26,181 bases of DNA. Source: CAZIVE01 sp964542435. Lineage in GTDB: Bacteria; Bacteroidota; Bacteroidia; Bacteroidales; Tannerellaceae. Positions 23,456 through 26,181 of this stretch are shown here, piece after piece. The position numbers were made by a program, and so were the translations under genes. Under the pieces are notes generated by a model, which was not told the origin of the DNA, searched no databases, and was given only the letters and a program-made list of their open reading frames with translations. The stretch's first letter is position 1. Each line of letters opens with the position of its first letter. Location of the stretch: NCBI GenBank assembly GCA_964542435.1, contig CAZIVE010000032.1, forward strand, positions 1-26,181. Direction: 5' to 3'.

Positions 23456-25582
23456 TTAAATGCCTTTCATTGTCAGTTGGATGCGACGGCGGACGTAATC
23501 GATGGAGAGCACCTTCACTTTTACGTGCTGGTGGATGCTCACTACATCGGTCGGATTGGTGATGAAGCGATCGGCCATCTCCGAGATGTGGACCAGTCCG
23601 TTCTCTTTGATGCCAATATCCACGAAACAGCCAAAGTTGGTAATGTTGGTGACGATGCCTGGCAGCACTTGTCCCTCCTTGAGATCTTCCAGATGTTCGA
23701 TGGTCGGATCGAATGCGAACACTTCGATCTGGTTACGCGGATCGCGTCCGGGTTTGTCCAGCTCCTTCAGGATGTCTTCCAACGTTGGCATGCCCACCTT
23801 GTCGCTCATGTATTTCCTGAGGTTGAGTCCTTTCTTCAGATCCTTTTTCGTGATCAGATCGCTCACAGTGCACTGCAGATCTGAGGCCATTCGTTCTACG
23901 ATCGGATAACTTTCAGGGTGGACAGCGGAGTTGTCCAAAGGATTCTCACCGCCGCGGATACGCAGGAAGCCTGCGCTCTGTTCGAAAGCCTTGTCGCCCA
24001 TGCGCGGTACGCTCATTAGCTGGCGGCGTGTAGTGAAAGGTCCATGTTCCGTGCGATAGTCCACGATGTTCTGTGCGAGCGTCGGACCGAGTCCGCTGAC
24101 GTAGGTGAGGAGGTTCTTGCTGGCGGTGTTCACATTTACACCCACCAGATTCACGCAACTTTCCACCGTGCGGTCGAGACTCTTCTTCAGTTCCGTCTGA
24201 TTCACGTCGTGCTGATACTGTCCCACGCCGATGCTCTTTGCATCGATCTTGACCAGTTCGGCCAACGGATCCATCAGTCGTCGTCCGATACTGACCGCTC
24301 CTCGCACGGTGACGTCGTAGTCAGGAAATTCGTCACGTGCCGTCTTTGAAGCAGAGTAGATAGAGGCACCGTCTTCGCTCACCACATAGACCTCGACTTT
24401 GCGGTCGTAGCGTATGTTGGTGATGAAACGTTCCGTCTCGCGGCTGGCTGTGCCGTTGCCGATGGCAATGGCGTCGATCTTATATTGTTCCACCAGCTGT
24501 GCAATCTTTGCGGACGCTTTGCCCACTTCGTTCTGTGGCGGATTGGGAAAGATGGCTTCGTAATGAAGCAATGCCCCTTGAGCGTTCAGGCAAACCACCT
24601 TGCAGCCCGTTCGGAATCCCGGGTCAACGCCCAGTACACGCTTCTCGCCAAGCGGTGGAGCCAGCAGCAGTTGACGCAGATTCTCCGAGAAGACGCGAAT
24701 GGCCTCTTCGTCGGCTTTGGCTTTGCTCGAGGCGGCATATTCCGTTTCGATGGAGGGACGGAGCAGACGTTTCAGTGAATCGTCCACAGCTTCGGCCACC
24801 TGCTGGGAAGCTTCGTTGTTGGATCTGACGAATCGTTTGCGGAGTCGTTCGCCGCAACTCTCCATGTCGGGCGTGATGGAGACGCGCAGGATGCCTTCCG
24901 CTTCGGCACGTCGCATGGCCAGCAGACGATGAGAAGTACATTTGGAGAGCGGTTCGCTGAAATCGAAATAATCGCGGTATTTTGCACCCTCTTCCTCTTT
25001 GCCTTTCACCACCTTGGCGGAGATGACGGCCGTATGGTTGAACGACGAGCGTACGTTGTTTCGTGCCTCTTCGTTCTCGTTCACCCATTCGGCGATGATG
25101 TCGCGAGCGCCTTGTAAAGCCTCGTCCGCATCTTTCACCTCTTCGTTGATGAACTGTGCGGCGCGTTGCCGGATGGATGGTTCGCGTTGCATCATGATGA
25201 TCTTTGCGAGCGGTTCCAGTCCTTTTTTGCGGGCAATCTCTGCGCGGGTGGTCCGTTTGGGTTTATAGGGAAGATAAATGTCTTCGAGTGTCGTCTCATC
25301 CCAGCATTCTGTTATGCGCTGTTTCAGTTCGTCGGTCAGTTTGCCCTGTTCCTCGATGGAACCGAGGATGAATTCCTTACGTTTCTGAAGATCGGTGAGG
25401 CGCTTCAGTTCGTCGTTGATAGCAGCGATCTGCACCTCGTCGAGTCCGCCGGTCGCCTCCTTGCGATAACGGCTGATGAACGGTATGGTAGCACCGTCGT
25501 CCAGCAGTTTCACTGTATGTTCGACCTGTGTCAGAGCGATGGTCAGTTTGTCTGATATGAGTTTTTGTATGATGGATGTCAT
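23456..25582 (-). CDS. tex: Tex-family RNA-binding transcription accessory protein
   Basis: This 708-residue protein has the complete Tex layout: the N-terminal helical domain opening with TIPFISRYRKEATGGLDE (32-49), the YqgF/RNase H-like fold (about 314-420, LGVDPGFRTGCK and IAIGNGTASRETE), two helix-hairpin-helix elements (about 486-545, YVSGLGPTLAQNIV and LMSVPRMGDKAFEQ) and a C-terminal S1 RNA-binding domain (about 635-705, GIVTNITNFGCFVDIGI). Tex proteins bind nucleic acid and influence transcription, but their exact role is unsettled. It is the first gene of the tex-ybaK-mntH-helicase run and has a good -7 box about 20 bases upstream. Confidence 0.96.
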   Translation of the reverse strand: MTSIIQKLISDKLTIALTQVEHTVKLLDDGATIPFISRYRKEATGGLDEVQIAAINDELKRLTDLQKRKEFILGSIEEQGKLTDELKQRITECWDETTLEDIYLPYKPKRTTRAEIARKKGLEPLAKIIMMQREPSIRQRAAQFINEEVKDADEALQGARDIIAEWVNENEEARNNVRSSFNHTAVISAKVVKGKEEEGAKYRDYFDFSEPLSKCTSHRLLAMRRAEAEGILRVSITPDMESCGERLRKRFVRSNNEASQQVAEAVDDSLKRLLRPSIETEYAASSKAKADEEAIRVFSENLRQLLLAPPLGEKRVLGVDPGFRTGCKVVCLNAQGALLHYEAIFPNPPQNEVGKASAKIAQLVEQYKIDAIAIGNGTASRETERFITNIRYDRKVEVYVVSEDGASIYSASKTARDEFPDYDVTVRGAVSIGRRLMDPLAELVKIDAKSIGVGQYQHDVNQTELKKSLDRTVESCVNLVGVNVNTASKNLLTYVSGLGPTLAQNIVDYRTEHGPFTTRRQLMSVPRMGDKAFEQSAGFLRIRGGENPLDNSAVHPESYPIVERMASDLQCTVSDLITKKDLKKGLNLRKYMSDKVGMPTLEDILKELDKPGRDPRNQIEVFAFDPTIEHLEDLKEGQVLPGIVTNITNFGCFVDIGIKENGLVHISEMADRFITNPTDVVSIHQHVKVKVLSIDYVRRRIQLTMKGI

Positions 25583-25604
25583 GAGATGATGATCTTTGAT
25601 AAGA

Positions 25605-25612
25605 CAAAGGTA
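25605..25612 (-). promoter_or_regulatory. -7 box of tex
   Basis: On the minus strand this reads TACCTTTG, an exact TAnnTTTG match. Transcription would start near 25601, leaving a leader of about 19 bases before the ATG at 25582. No clear -33 TTTG is seen. Confidence 0.6.
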
Positions 25613-25619
25613 GCGATTT

Positions 25620-26088
25620 TTCTCTTTTTCCTTTGCTTCTCCGCTTTTCTGTGAGAAAAGCTTGGTAAAATCCTTCAGGCCTTTAGGTCAGAACCTATCG
25701 GTAGAAAACGTCGAGTCCCAATCCGATTTCCTGTAGGGACGAAAAATCTTTCGTCCCTCTTATTCCTTCTGCCTTTCTTTTCTTTCATGCCAGCGGCATG
25801 AATCGTCTGGTAGAAAACAGATCGTCCCACGAAAATATCAACCTCAGAGAGGTTGTACATCTGCCACCCTGCATGGTCGCGACAAGGTGGCAAGGCTGCG
25901 CCATGCCGGATTTTGTGTGTAGGTACGCATTTCTACAGATAGTCGCAAGGCTGCGCCATGCGGTGATTTGCCAAGGCTTATGGTTGTTTCGTTGTAGATT
26001 AGGATTGGGGGCGAAAGATTTTTCGTCCCTCTTTTTTCCTTTCGCCTTTTTCTTTCATTCCGTTAGGTCTGAACCTATCGGTAGAAAA
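25620..26088. repeat. Three diverged copies of a composite intergenic repeat
   Basis: Copies lie at about 25620-25708, 25736-25818 and 26008-26088. Each has a CT-rich stretch, then a small inverted repeat, then GGTAGAAAA. Copies 2 and 3 also begin with a hairpin, GGGACGAAA-AATC-TTTCGTCCC (25736-25757) and its variant at 26008-26029. The small inverted repeat is TAGGT-N4-ACCTA in copies 1 and 3 (25684-25697 and 26064-26077) but CATGCC-AGC-GGCATG in copy 2 (25786-25800). The last 26 bases of copies 1 and 3 (25683-25708 and 26063-26088) differ at one position. Confidence 0.75.
25891..25961. repeat. 16-bp direct repeat pair
   Basis: CAAGGCTGCGCCATGC occurs identically at 25891-25906 and 25946-25961, between copies 2 and 3 of the composite repeat. 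The region around it has no supportable gene. Confidence 0.8.
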
Positions 26089-26127
26089 TAACAAACCTGT
26101 GGATAATAATCGTGAGGCTGGAACGAA

Positions 26128-26169
26128 AAAAGAGAGCGGCACGGATGGTGTTGCGTGTCGCTCTCTTTT
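26128..26169 (-). terminator. Intrinsic terminator for a minus-strand gene beyond the right edge
   Basis: AAAAGAGAGCG (26128-26138) pairs with CGCTCTCTTTT (26159-26169), with a further CAC/GTG pairing inside across one mismatch and a 12-base loop. On the minus strand the stem runs into TTTTTTCG, a good termination tail. The only fitting gene would end just past 26181. Confidence 0.75.
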
Positions 26170-26181
26170 GTGAAGAAGATT

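Noticed and set aside
25675..26091. Small ORFs on both strands in the right-hand intergenic region
   Set aside because: They are built from the intergenic repeats, lack promoters and resemble no family.

Overview
The window looks like a scaffolded piece of a Bacteroidales (Bacteroidota) genome. The signs are a DUF4301-family protein and a DUF853/HerA-like ATPase of the kind common in that order, several Bacteroidota-type -7 promoter boxes (TAnnTTTG) directly upstream of genes, and few Shine-Dalgarno sequences. There are two runs of exactly 100 N (2910-3009 and 6290-6389), which read as assembly gaps of unknown size. One splits the DUF4301 gene and the other sits inside a tandem repeat.

Layout. 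1-2686 (minus): a RelA/SpoT-family protein whose hydrolase site looks degenerate, followed by a HerA-like ATPase cut by the window edge. 2862-4161 (plus): the DUF4301 gene, convergent with an old-yellow-enzyme-type oxidoreductase (4245-5321, minus), with a hairpin between them. 5596-6225 (plus): a HAD phosphatase, then a 42-bp tandem repeat (6235-6605). 6787-8102 (plus): an SDR oxidoreductase and a small cupin protein, ending in a shared bidirectional terminator.

8130-17543 (minus) is the metabolic centre: an apparent operon of eight genes in the order integral membrane protein, mobA, narK, narG, narH, narJ, narI, P-loop NTPase. It encodes nitrate uptake, a complete membrane-bound cytoplasmic-facing nitrate reductase with its chaperone, and the step that attaches GMP to the molybdenum cofactor. 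The first and last genes have no assigned function. Upstream, at 17544-18283, is a long AT-rich non-coding stretch with a predicted promoter, a Crp/Fnr-like palindrome centred at about -41.5, and further out seven copies of a 14-bp near-palindrome placed exactly every 42 bp. This array is the most unusual structure in the window.

18284-25582 (minus) is a second closely packed run: tex, ybaK, mntH and a large Dna2-like nuclease-helicase. 25583-26181 has no convincing gene. It holds the tex promoter, diverged copies of a composite hairpin repeat, and a terminator probably belonging to a minus-strand gene beyond the right edge.
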